A DNA stretch of 5,819 nt from Peptoniphilus_A harei_B (GCA_032560695.1 JAWGHR010000025.1:1-5819); one strand, 5' to 3'; numbered from the stretch's first letter, positions 1 to 5,789 are shown. The notes: a model not told the origin generated them from the sequence alone. Translations and numbers: made by a program.

Positions 1-1
1 A

Positions 2-1195
2 AATGGATATGACATAAAGATTTTAAACACAATAAACTTTAAAAAATCTATGAAATACAATCCCTTTGCTTATTTGAGAAGTGAAAAAGATATTTTAAAA
101 CTTGTACAAACTATAATTGCTAACACCAAGGGAGATGGAGAAAAGGCAGGAGAAGATTTCTGGGTAAAGGCTGAGAAGCTATATTACACTGCCCTTATCG
201 GTTATATCTATTATGAAGCACCAGAAGAAGAAAAGAACTTTAAGACACTATTGGATATGGTTGACGCAAGTGAGGTTAGAGAAGATGACGAAACCTATAT
301 GAACCCAATTGATAGGCTCTTTGAAGCTCTTGAAAAGAAAGACCCAAGTCATTTTGCAGTTAAGCAATATAAGAAATATAAGCTTGCAGCAGGAAAAACT
401 GCAAAGTCAATTTTAATATCATGTGGAGCAAGACTTGCACCTTTTGATATAAGAGAACTTAGAGAACTAATGAGCGAAGATGAATTAGAGCTTGATAAAA
501 TTGGAGATAGGAAAACTGCTTTATTTGTAATAATATCAGACACAGACGATACCTTTAACTTTGTAGTTTCAATAATGTATTCCCAATTATTTAATCTACT
601 ATGTGATAAGGCAGATGATGTGTATGGTGGTAGACTTCCAGTTCATGTAAGATGTCTACTTGATGAGTTTGCAAATATTGGCTTAATTCCTAAATTTGAG
701 AAATTAATTGCAACAATTCGTTCAAGAGAAATATCAGCAAGCATAATATTACAAGCACAATCTCAATTAAAAGCAATCTATAAAGACCATGCAGATACAA
801 TAGTTGGTAACTGCGACTCTACACTCTTTCTAGGAGGAAAAGAAAAAACAACAGTAAAAGAGTTATCAGAAACCCTAGGAAAAGAAACCATAGACCTATA
901 TAACACATCAGAAACAAGATCAAATCAAAAATCTTTTGGTCTAAATTACCAAAAAACTGGTAAGGAACTTATGAGCCAAGATGAAATAACTGTAATGGAT
1001 GGTGGAAAGTGTATTTATCAGCTAAGAGGAGTAAGACCTTTCTTGTCTGATAAATTTGATATTACAAAGCATAAGAATTACAAATTGTTGGAAGATTATG
1101 ATAAGAAAAACTTGTTTGATGTAGAAGAGTATTTAACAAATAGAGATAAGGTAAAGTTAAAATCAAGTTATAAAATAAATAGGCTAAACATTTGA
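2..1195 (+). CDS. virD4: VirD4/TraG-type conjugative coupling protein, C-terminal part (5' end outside window)
   Basis: Coupling ATPase of a type IV secretion/conjugation system; it brings the relaxosome to the membrane channel. The frame is open to the left edge (NGYDIKILNTINFKKS precedes the ATG at 50), and that stretch reads like the interior of the family. ATG 50 is therefore an internal Met and the N-terminal membrane segments and Walker A lie outside the window. Visible family features, numbered from the Met at 50: the segment after residue 20 with NTKGDGEKAGEDFW, the conserved KLAAGKTAKSILISCGARLAPF near 111-132, Walker B with D205-E206 in RCLLDEFANIG, then SREISASIILQAQSQL and the GNCDSTLFLGGKE block typical of VirD4/TraG. 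This matches, from memory, the CD1115-type VirD4 of Tn1549-like elements (usually about 600 residues). No frameshift or stop is seen, so the visible part looks functional. Its 3' third is repeated, decayed, at 1527-1854. Confidence 0.93.
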   Translation, partial: NGYDIKILNTINFKKSMKYNPFAYLRSEKDILKLVQTIIANTKGDGEKAGEDFWVKAEKLYYTALIGYIYYEAPEEEKNFKTLLDMVDASEVREDDETYMNPIDRLFEALEKKDPSHFAVKQYKKYKLAAGKTAKSILISCGARLAPFDIRELRELMSEDELELDKIGDRKTALFVIISDTDDTFNFVVSIMYSQLFNLLCDKADDVYGGRLPVHVRCLLDEFANIGLIPKFEKLIATIRSREISASIILQAQSQLKAIYKDHADTIVGNCDSTLFLGGKEKTTVKELSETLGKETIDLYNTSETRSNQKSFGLNYQKTGKELMSQDEITVMDGGKCIYQLRGVRPFLSDKFDITKHKNYKLLEDYDKKNLFDVEEYLTNRDKVKLKSSYKINRLNI

Positions 1196-1213
1196 TTTTA
1201 TGGAGAAAGCAAA

Positions 1214-1489
1214 ATGTGTGATAATGGAAAATCATCTTTAATTATATTAAATATAAATGGTGAGCAGTTTATTTTGGAAAGTGATACAGAGCTCACAAGG
1301 GATAAGAAAAATTATATTGAAGCAATATGTGAGACAATGTACGATGAAAGCAATGAATGGTATGAAGATATATATGATATGTCCCCATATGATATAGCTG
1401 AGCTATTTGAAAAAACAGTAAAAGAAGAAGTAGGAATAACTGTTACATTTAAAGCGATAGATCTCGAAGTATCTATTTTAGAAGACTAG
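1214..1489 (+). CDS. Small acidic protein of unknown function, downstream of coupling protein gene
   Basis: 91 residues, no recognised family. The start is well supported: GGAGAAA at 1202-1208 lies 5 nt before ATG 1214, and the gene begins 18 nt after the coupling-protein stop, so the two are probably co-transcribed. The product is rich in Asp and Glu, has no signal peptide or membrane segment, and appears cytosolic. The N-terminal half (SLIILNINGEQFILESD) has the alternating pattern of a beta hairpin; the middle (KKNYIEAICETMYDESNEWYEDIY) looks helical with many aromatic residues. It has the position and size of the small accessory proteins found between transfer genes in Gram-positive ICEs. 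A regulatory or defence-evasion role would be a guess. The gene is now followed by a terminator that has lost its 3' arm. Confidence 0.7.
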   Translation: MCDNGKSSLIILNINGEQFILESDTELTRDKKNYIEAICETMYDESNEWYEDIYDMSPYDIAELFEKTVKEEVGITVTFKAIDLEVSILED

Positions 1490-1503
1490 AAATAAGGTAT
1501 TAA

Positions 1504-1527
1504 TAGGCGATAGAAATTAAAAACTCT
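1504..1527 (+). repeat. Broken terminator: 24-nt direct repeat (left copy) of 5614-5637
   Basis: The 24 bases are identical to 5614-5637, where they form the 5' arm (GGCGATAGA), the loop and the first bases of the 3' arm of a good terminator. Here the match ends at 1527 and the sequence continues as a coupling-protein gene copy instead of the rest of the 3' arm and the T-tract. The hairpin cannot form. It begins 14 nt after the stop of the 91-residue gene, the natural place for that gene's terminator. The simplest reading is a terminator cut by insertion of the cargo region. Confidence 0.85.
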
Positions 1528-1854
1528 CAAGGGAAATATCAGCAAGTATAATACTTCAAGCACAATCTCAATTAAAAGTAATCTATAAAGACCAGCAGAT
1601 ACAATAGTTTTTAACTGTGAATCTACACTCTTTCTAGGAGGAAAAGAAAAAACAACAGTAAGAGAGTTATCTGAAACCTTAGGAAAAGAAACCATAGACC
1701 TATATAACACATCAGAAACAAGATCAAACCAAAAATCTTTTGGACTAAATTACCAGAAGAGTGGTAAGGAACTTATGATCCAAGATTAAATAACTGTAAT
1801 GGATGGCGGTTAAAGTTAAAATCAAGTTATAAAATAAATAAGTTAACTATTTAA
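1527..1854 (+). pseudogene. Decayed second copy of the 3' end of the virD4/traG coupling gene
   Basis: This stretch aligns to 722-1195 in the same orientation. Positions 1527-1809 match 722-1005 with about 20 differences by eye (roughly 93% identity); 1811-1854 match 1152-1195, with about 145 nt missing between them at a GG/GG junction. Lesions: a one-base deletion at 1594/1595 (ACCATGCAG became ACCAGCAG), a Gln-Asp-stop at 1787-1789 where the intact gene has Glu, and the internal deletion. It has no start, and everything upstream of the SREISAS motif is absent, so it cannot make a coupling ATPase. The divergence is too high for a fresh tandem duplication with this copy as donor. More likely it came from a related element along with the bacteriocin cluster that follows. 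Confidence 0.93.
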
Positions 1855-1877
1855 ATAGAAATTTGGGAATATAAAGA

Positions 1878-2003
1878 TGTGATAACGATTGCACAAATGA
1901 GTTATATATGGTATAATAAAAATGAAACAGTGATGGATATATAAAAGCTGATTCTATTGATAGTGTTAATTATAAACTAAAAGTAGAATGCATGAATTTT
2001 TGA
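1878..2003 (+). pseudogene. Possible remnant of a small gene following the decayed coupling gene copy
   Basis: After the decayed coupling-gene end, the sequence TGTGATAAC at 1878-1886 resembles the start of the intact downstream gene (ATGTGTGATAAT, Met-Cys-Asp-Asn at 1214) at almost the same spacing from the stop codon. Read in that frame it gives CDNDCTNELYMV, then three stops at 1914-1925, then an open run from 1926 (DGYIKADSIDSVNYKLKVECMNF) to a stop at 2001. The composition looks protein-like, but the frame is broken and the similarity to the 91-residue protein does not extend past the first residues. It may be the remains of a different small gene from the donor element, or noncoding sequence. 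The bacteriocin promoter lies inside it. Confidence 0.3.
1889..1917 (+). promoter_or_regulatory. Extended -10 promoter for the bacteriocin gene
   Basis: TTGCAC (1889-1894) and a perfect TATAAT (1912-1917) are separated by 17 nt. A TG at 1909-1910 one base before the -10 makes it an extended -10 site. This is the best sigma-70/SigA-type promoter seen by eye in the window. Transcription would begin near 1924 and give a leader of about 115 nt before the bacteriocin ATG at 2038. No operator, direct repeat or other regulator site is evident beside it, so expression may be constitutive. Confidence 0.75.
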
Positions 2004-2025
2004 ATTTATGTTATCTAAAAAAAAG

Positions 2026-2031
2026 AAAGGA
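2026..2031 (+). promoter_or_regulatory. Ribosome binding site that fixes the bacteriocin start
   Basis: AAAGGA is 6 nt before ATG 2038. The earlier in-frame ATG at 2008 has no Shine-Dalgarno sequence and would add ten residues rich in Lys and Arg (MLSKKKKGRH) in front of a complete signal peptide. Confidence 0.8.
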
Positions 2032-2037
2032 CGACAT

Positions 2038-2376
2038 ATGAAAAAATTATTTTCAACTTTGATGGCATCATGTTTGATAGCTGTTTTTTGTGCTACTCCA
2101 GCATTTGCACGAACTCGTACATTTAATAGTACTGGGAAGTCATTTGACAAATCATGGGAGTTGACTAGTGGTGATGGAAATTATTTAATTAAATATGGGT
2201 TCAACACAGCTTTTATCAATGAAGACTATACTCATACTTATCATTCTAATAGACATCATGTTGCAACAGTTACTAACTCAAATGGTTCATTTTCAGATGA
2301 GGATAATGGAGGACGCTGGGCTGGAATTGAAGTTAGACACAGTGGCAATTACGTTACTTATTCTATATCATATTAG
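2038..2376 (+). CDS. Lactococcin 972-family bacteriocin precursor
   Basis: 112 residues from ATG 2038. Residues 1-24 are a Sec signal peptide: KK, a hydrophobic core (LFSTLMASCLIAVFCA) and an AFA cleavage site before Arg25. The predicted mature protein is 88 residues with no cysteine, so no disulfide or lanthionine is expected. The C-terminal two thirds carry the lactococcin 972 pattern: KYG at 52-54, closely spaced Tyr/His (YTHTYHSNRHH, 64-74), then VATV, a Gly/Asn/Asp-rich turn, RWAGIEV (93-99) and an aromatic C-terminus (ISY). From general knowledge, lactococcin 972 is an unmodified Sec-exported peptide that acts at septa by binding lipid II in Lactococcus. Whether this protein shares that target is inference. 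Its mature N-terminal part (about 20 residues, RTRTFNSTGKSFDKSWELTS) has no counterpart in lactococcin 972 as I recall it. The following ABC operon supports the assignment. The last codons and stop lie in a 26-bp tandem repeat. Confidence 0.85.
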   Translation: MKKLFSTLMASCLIAVFCATPAFARTRTFNSTGKSFDKSWELTSGDGNYLIKYGFNTAFINEDYTHTYHSNRHHVATVTNSNGSFSDEDNGGRWAGIEVRHSGNYVTYSISY

Positions 2377-2412
2377 ATAATAAAATTTCTATATCATATT
2401 AGATAATAAAAT
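2361..2412 (+). repeat. Perfect 26-bp tandem duplication over the bacteriocin stop codon
   Basis: Units 2361-2386 and 2387-2412 are identical. The first encodes the last residues (Ser-Ile-Ser-Tyr-stop) of the bacteriocin; the second repeats them and the stop codon in the 3' untranslated region. The product is unchanged. The exact identity points to a recent slippage or duplication event. Confidence 0.95.
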
Positions 2413-2494
2413 ACAGGTATATTTACTTGTGATATTTAACGTTTCTTAATTTTAGTTTATAAAAAGAATTAGCTTATATATAAATTTATTTAAA

Positions 2495-2539
2495 AGATGA
2501 AGTCTAAATATTTAAATATTCACAGGCTTCTCTTTTTTT
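2495..2539 (+). terminator. Intercistronic terminator between bacteriocin and transporter genes
   Basis: GAAGTCT (2499-2505) pairs with AGGCTTC (2524-2530) with one G-U pair. AGA/TCT extends the stem past a bulged T, and the loop contains the 14-nt palindrome AATATTTAAATATT. Seven T residues follow (2533-2539). The stem is AT-rich with a bulge, so moderate strength is expected. The next gene starts 27 nt later, leaving no room for a promoter after it. The transporter genes must therefore depend on read-through or on a weak promoter upstream of the hairpin. Confidence 0.75.
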
Positions 2540-2566
2540 GATTAATAATGGTTCAAGAGGTGTTTG

Positions 2567-4543
2567 ATGAAGAGAATAAAAATAATAATTTCATTAATTT
2601 TAATATTTATAGGGATAATACTTGTTGGAGAATATGGCATTACCTACCTTGATAATTTTGCTGGTGATTTACCAAATACTACAATTATTTATCAGCCTGG
2701 AATGAATCATGAAAATATGAAAAAGGAAGTAGAGGAAGCAGCTCATAAATATAATGTAGAATTCTTTGTTATTAAACAAGATGTCATAAGTACAAACGAG
2801 AAAAACTTAATTCTTTATAGCTCTAGTCCAAAGGTAGAAAAATATTTATCAGAAGAGAAGGGCATTTACGAAAGGGAATATACTAGCTTATTTTTTGGAA
2901 AAGTGAATCTTTCCTATGATGATTATAAAAATATTTCTTCCTCAGACCTAGAAGTCAACAATAATTATTATCTTTTTGGAAGTAAAGATGATATCAAAAA
3001 CTTCAAGATATCTCTAATCAATAAGTATGCAGGTAATCATCCAAGATTTCCAGAAAAATCCAGAAAATTTGACTACTCTATTTATGGACTTTGGACAGTG
3101 ATTTTTGGTATGTGTCTAATATTTACAGCAATTTACGTAAAGACTCGTAAAGAAGATGCCTTTATTAAAATAATTTATGGAGAAAACCGTCTTTATTTAA
3201 TATTTAAAGAAATAGTGATAGACCTTATATTTATAGTAGGCATTGGAATCATACTTCAACAGATTTTAAAAGCTTACACCTATACAGATTTTTATAAAAA
3301 TGCCTTTTATTTAATGCTTGGTCTATTTGCTCTTATAAATTCTTTGACCTATTTTTCTTTTTACAGATTTGAAATAGGAAAAGTCTATAAAGACAATTCT
3401 TTTGTGACTATTTCAGCCCTATATTTATTAAAAGTCATAAGCGTAAGTCTTGTTTCTCTTGCTCTTGCTACAAATTTCCTTATGATCAAAGAGTCTTTAG
3501 ACTTTATTTCTGAAGAAGATTTCTTTAAAGCACACAAAGACTACTACTATACAAATTTAGGATATATACCTAGAGAAAATTACCAAGGAGAAACCAATAA
3601 TGAAATGGAAGATGGTGCAAGAGTAAAAGAAATTTTCTACCATAAATACTTCAAAGAATTTAATCCTTTAGTGCTTGTAAATTTTGATAATATAGGCGAT
3701 AAAGACCTGGTCTTAGCCAATAGAAATAGCTTAGATTATTTAAAATCTGATATAAGCTCAATAAAGGATAAAGAATTTAAAGAAAAACTATACTATTTTA
3801 TTCCTCAATCAACGAAAGAGATAAATCAAAAGATTGAGTCACTAGATCTAAGGCTTGAGAATTATTTTGAAGAAAAAGCTATAAAAAATAAAGAAATAAT
3901 CTATTATGAAGATAAGGCTAAGATAATTAATGTTGATGATTTATTGCCACTTAATAGTAAAATTAGTAAAAATCCTATAGTTATTTTTGATAATAGAGTG
4001 CCAGAATTCGTAGAAGAAAATATTGTAGGCAATGCTTTTAGAACTACTTACGATAGGGATATCATGTACAAAATAAAAGAAGATAAATTTAATGACTTTA
4101 TTAAAGAGTATAAACTTGAGTCAGAAATTCATGGAAAGACCAATGTTTATGAAAACTATTTAGATGGTAAATTAAAGATGAAAAGACTTTTAAAAATGGA
4201 AGTCGTTATATCTTTGATATTAATAAGCTTAGAAATTATTATCCTACTTACTCTAACTAAGATTGAATTTAGGATAAATGCTTACAAAATTTCTCTTATG
4301 AAGATACTTGGATATAATTTCTGGGAAAGATACAAGAAATTAATTATATTTTCTATTGTAGGGAGTCTTTTCGCTATGATTATCTTTATCTTAATAAATC
4401 TAAAGTATAGGTTAATTCCATTTACTTATGGAATAGCAATAATAGGTCTTGTTTTTGCTATCGAACAGCTTATTATCCATAGAGAAATAAAAAGAATAGA
4501 AAATCATAATATAGAATTGGTACTAAAAGGAGAATTTCGATGA
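2567..4543 (+). CDS. Bacteriocin-associated integral membrane protein (lactococcin 972 cluster permease/immunity, DUF1430-like)
   Basis: 658 residues from ATG 2567. AGAGG at 2556-2560 is well spaced for it; a TTG just before is an alternative start. Membrane segments are seen near 5-27, 171-191, 208-232, 245-266, 280-306, 543-565, 590-611 and 616-637, with large hydrophilic domains at about 28-170 and 307-542. This is two halves, each one helix, an ectodomain and three helices, as in MacB/FtsX-type permeases duplicated in one chain. Short cytoplasmic motifs after the ectodomains correspond: FIKIIYGENR (199-208) and LMKILGYNFW (577-586), the probable ATPase contacts. Size, layout and context match the family usually named 'bacteriocin-associated integral membrane (putative immunity) protein' (TIGR01654). 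With the next gene it should form an ABC complex. In lactococcin 972 clusters this complex is thought to confer immunity, perhaps by removing the bacteriocin from the membrane; export is less likely because the bacteriocin has a Sec signal. Confidence 0.87.
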   Translation: MKRIKIIISLILIFIGIILVGEYGITYLDNFAGDLPNTTIIYQPGMNHENMKKEVEEAAHKYNVEFFVIKQDVISTNEKNLILYSSSPKVEKYLSEEKGIYEREYTSLFFGKVNLSYDDYKNISSSDLEVNNNYYLFGSKDDIKNFKISLINKYAGNHPRFPEKSRKFDYSIYGLWTVIFGMCLIFTAIYVKTRKEDAFIKIIYGENRLYLIFKEIVIDLIFIVGIGIILQQILKAYTYTDFYKNAFYLMLGLFALINSLTYFSFYRFEIGKVYKDNSFVTISALYLLKVISVSLVSLALATNFLMIKESLDFISEEDFFKAHKDYYYTNLGYIPRENYQGETNNEMEDGARVKEIFYHKYFKEFNPLVLVNFDNIGDKDLVLANRNSLDYLKSDISSIKDKEFKEKLYYFIPQSTKEINQKIESLDLRLENYFEEKAIKNKEIIYYEDKAKIINVDDLLPLNSKISKNPIVIFDNRVPEFVEENIVGNAFRTTYDRDIMYKIKEDKFNDFIKEYKLESEIHGKTNVYENYLDGKLKMKRLLKMEVVISLILISLEIIILLTLTKIEFRINAYKISLMKILGYNFWERYKKLIIFSIVGSLFAMIIFILINLKYRLIPFTYGIAIIGLVFAIEQLIIHREIKRIENHNIELVLKGEFR

Positions 4544-5148
4544 TTGAAATAAAAAATATGAATAAATCCTTTGGAGACAAGGTAATTTTTAAAGATTTTA
4601 ACCTAGAAATTAAAGATCAAGAATTTGTAGTCTTATCGGGCAAGAGTGGTAGTGGCAAAACGACGCTTTTAAATATTATAGGAGGAATTGAAAAAGTAGA
4701 TTCTGGAGAAGTTTACGTTGATAATCAAGACATAACTAAAGAAAAAAATCTACTCGATTATTTTAGATATACTGTGGGATTTCTTTTTCAAAACTTTGCC
4801 CTAATTGAAAGAGAAACAGTTTATGAAAATCTAAAACTTGTCAAAAAAAGATGTAGAACAGATACAAGTATAGAGGAAGCTCTGGAAATGGTAGGACTTT
4901 CTGACAAGAAGAATCAAAAAGTTTACACACTTTCTGGAGGAGAACAGCAAAGAGTTGCCTTAGCAAGACTTTTAATAAAAAAGTGCAAGCTAATATTAGC
5001 AGATGAACCAACAGGATCATTAGATAGGGAAAATGCAAATATGGTTATCTCTATTTTAAAAGAATATCAAAAAATGGGAAAGACAGTTTGCTTGGTAACT
5101 CATGATGATTATATAAAGACTTTAGGAGATAGGGTGGTTAATTTATGA
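4540..5148 (+). CDS. ABC transporter ATP-binding protein, lactococcin 972 group
   Basis: 202 residues, a single compact nucleotide-binding domain with all motifs intact: Walker A GKSGSGKTT (34-42), Q-loop Gln84 in FLFQNFALI, signature LSGGEQQ (131-137), Walker B LILADEP (151-157) with catalytic Glu156, D-loop SLD (160-162) and H-loop His188. The FLFQNFALI form of the Q-loop and the LSGGEQQRVALAR signature belong to the MacB/LolD/FtsE class, in line with an FtsX-like partner. The ATG overlaps the permease stop by 4 nt (ATGA), with AAGGAG at 4527-4532, so the two are translationally coupled. It supplies ATP hydrolysis for the permease encoded just before it. Such proteins are commonly labelled 'putative bacteriocin export ABC transporter, lactococcin 972 group' (TIGR03608), though an immunity role is equally possible. 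Confidence 0.93.
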   Translation: MIEIKNMNKSFGDKVIFKDFNLEIKDQEFVVLSGKSGSGKTTLLNIIGGIEKVDSGEVYVDNQDITKEKNLLDYFRYTVGFLFQNFALIERETVYENLKLVKKRCRTDTSIEEALEMVGLSDKKNQKVYTLSGGEQQRVALARLLIKKCKLILADEPTGSLDRENANMVISILKEYQKMGKTVCLVTHDDYIKTLGDRVVNL

Positions 5149-5600
5149 AAAAGAATTTAAAAATAATAATAATAGGGATAGTAGGACTAGCCTTGGCTTA
5201 TTCTTTGGTTTGGTTTGTAAATTCAAAAATTGTTTACACACCATATACTAAAGAAGTTCCTAAACATGAATCAGGTTTATATGTTCTTTATGATAAAAAG
5301 ACAAATTATATATACAATGTAAAAACACCAGCATTTCCATCTTTCACAGGTAATTTAGGAGTTTCAGACAACGAAGGCTCTGGACTAATAATTTGGCCGG
5401 GATTTTTTGGGAAAAATTATGAGTATGGTGCAAGAATAAAAGATGGAGATTTAACTTATCAAATAAAACTAGATAAGGATATGAACCTTATAGATAAAGA
5501 TGAAAACTTAAAAGAAGTTTATAATAGAAATAAAGAACTAATAGATGATATGTATGAATCCGCAGAAAAAGCTTGGAAAATAGATTTCTCGGAAAAATAA
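5145..5600 (+). CDS. Membrane-anchored small protein of the bacteriocin operon, function unknown
   Basis: 151 residues; family not recognised. The start ATG 5145 overlaps the ATPase stop by 4 nt (ATGA), with a purine-rich AGGGTGG (5131-5137) before it. One N-terminal hydrophobic helix (about 5-26, preceded by KKNLK) with no AxA site or lipobox cysteine predicts an anchor that places residues 30-151 outside the cell. The exposed part has a likely beta-rich region (GLYVLYDKKTNYIYNV, GSGLIIWPGFFGKNYEYGARI, DLTYQIKLD) and ends in a charged helix (NLKEVYNRNKELIDDMYESAEKAWK). Being last in the operon and coupled to an ABC pair, it may be a dedicated immunity or accessory subunit that meets the bacteriocin outside the membrane; that is inference. 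It is intact and has codon use like its neighbours. Confidence 0.8.
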   Translation: MKKNLKIIIIGIVGLALAYSLVWFVNSKIVYTPYTKEVPKHESGLYVLYDKKTNYIYNVKTPAFPSFTGNLGVSDNEGSGLIIWPGFFGKNYEYGARIKDGDLTYQIKLDKDMNLIDKDENLKEVYNRNKELIDDMYESAEKAWKIDFSEK

Positions 5601-5615
5601 AGAAAATACAAAGTA

Positions 5616-5650
5616 GGCGATAGAAATTAAAAACTCTATCGTCTTTTTTT
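5616..5650 (+). terminator. Rho-independent terminator ending the bacteriocin operon; right copy of the direct repeat
   Basis: GGCGATAGA (5616-5624) pairs with TCTATCGTC (5635-5643), 9 bp with one G-U pair and a 10-nt loop, followed by seven T (5644-5650). It starts 15 nt after the stop of the 151-residue gene. Positions 5614-5637 are identical to 1504-1527. This copy is complete; the left one is cut off. Confidence 0.9.
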
Positions 5651-5673
5651 ATACTCAAAATTAGGAGGTTAAA

Positions 5674-5700
5674 ATGGTAAGGATAAGAAGTCCCACTTAA
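5674..5700 (+). CDS. Possible 8-codon leader peptide (MVRIRSPT)
   Basis: ATG 5674 is preceded by a perfect AGGAGG (5663-5668) at 5-nt spacing, stronger than the sites of most genes here. The frame stops after eight codons. 24 nt after its stop begins the strong terminator at 5725-5756, and then the next gene. The arrangement resembles a leader peptide plus attenuator. No alternative antiterminator pairing could be found by eye, so it may instead be the remnant of a gene start whose body was lost. Confidence 0.4.
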   Translation: MVRIRSPT

Positions 5701-5724
5701 AACAATTTAATATATAAGACATTT

Positions 5725-5756
5725 AGCGATTGAAATATAAGTTCAGTCGCTTTTTT
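5725..5756 (+). terminator. Strong rho-independent terminator upstream of the next gene
   Basis: AGCGATTGAA (5725-5734) pairs with TTCAGTCGCT (5742-5751), 10 bp with one G-U pair and a 7-nt loop, followed by a run of T through 5756. It sits between the 8-codon frame and the gene starting at 5790, so it could control transcription into that gene. Confidence 0.88.
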
Positions 5757-5789
5757 AATTGAAATTTTTAGATTAAGGAGAAGAAATTA

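Noticed and set aside
50..52. ATG 50 as the start of the coupling-protein gene
   Set aside because: The frame is open to the left edge and the upstream residues read like the family's interior; there is no ribosome site before 50, and Walker A is missing from the visible part.
349..543. Reverse-strand frame opposite the coupling-protein gene
   Set aside because: It lies wholly within a well-supported gene, is Ser/Leu-rich in the way antisense frames are, and has no ribosome site or promoter.
1486..1710. Reverse-strand frame across the decayed coupling-gene copy
   Set aside because: The region is explained by forward-strand homology to 722-1005; the reverse reading is a shadow without start signals.
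1496..1860. Insertion sequence at the cargo's left boundary
   Set aside because: No transposase, terminal inverted repeats or target-site duplication is visible; the stretch is explained by coupling-gene homology and a cut terminator.
2008..2037. ATG 2008 as bacteriocin start
   Set aside because: It lacks a Shine-Dalgarno sequence and puts MLSKKKKGRH before a complete signal peptide; ATG 2038 has AAAGGA at ideal spacing.
2195..2380. Second open frame inside the bacteriocin gene
   Set aside because: It overlaps the bacteriocin in another frame, has no ribosome site and reads as low-complexity Ile/Leu-rich sequence.
2435..2463. TTTAAC-17-TATAAA as a promoter for the transporter operon
   Set aside because: The -35 is poor, such matches are common in AT-rich sequence, and it lies upstream of the terminator, so it would still need read-through.
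4841..5038. Reverse-strand frame within the ATPase gene
   Set aside because: It is an antisense shadow of a gene with intact ABC motifs.
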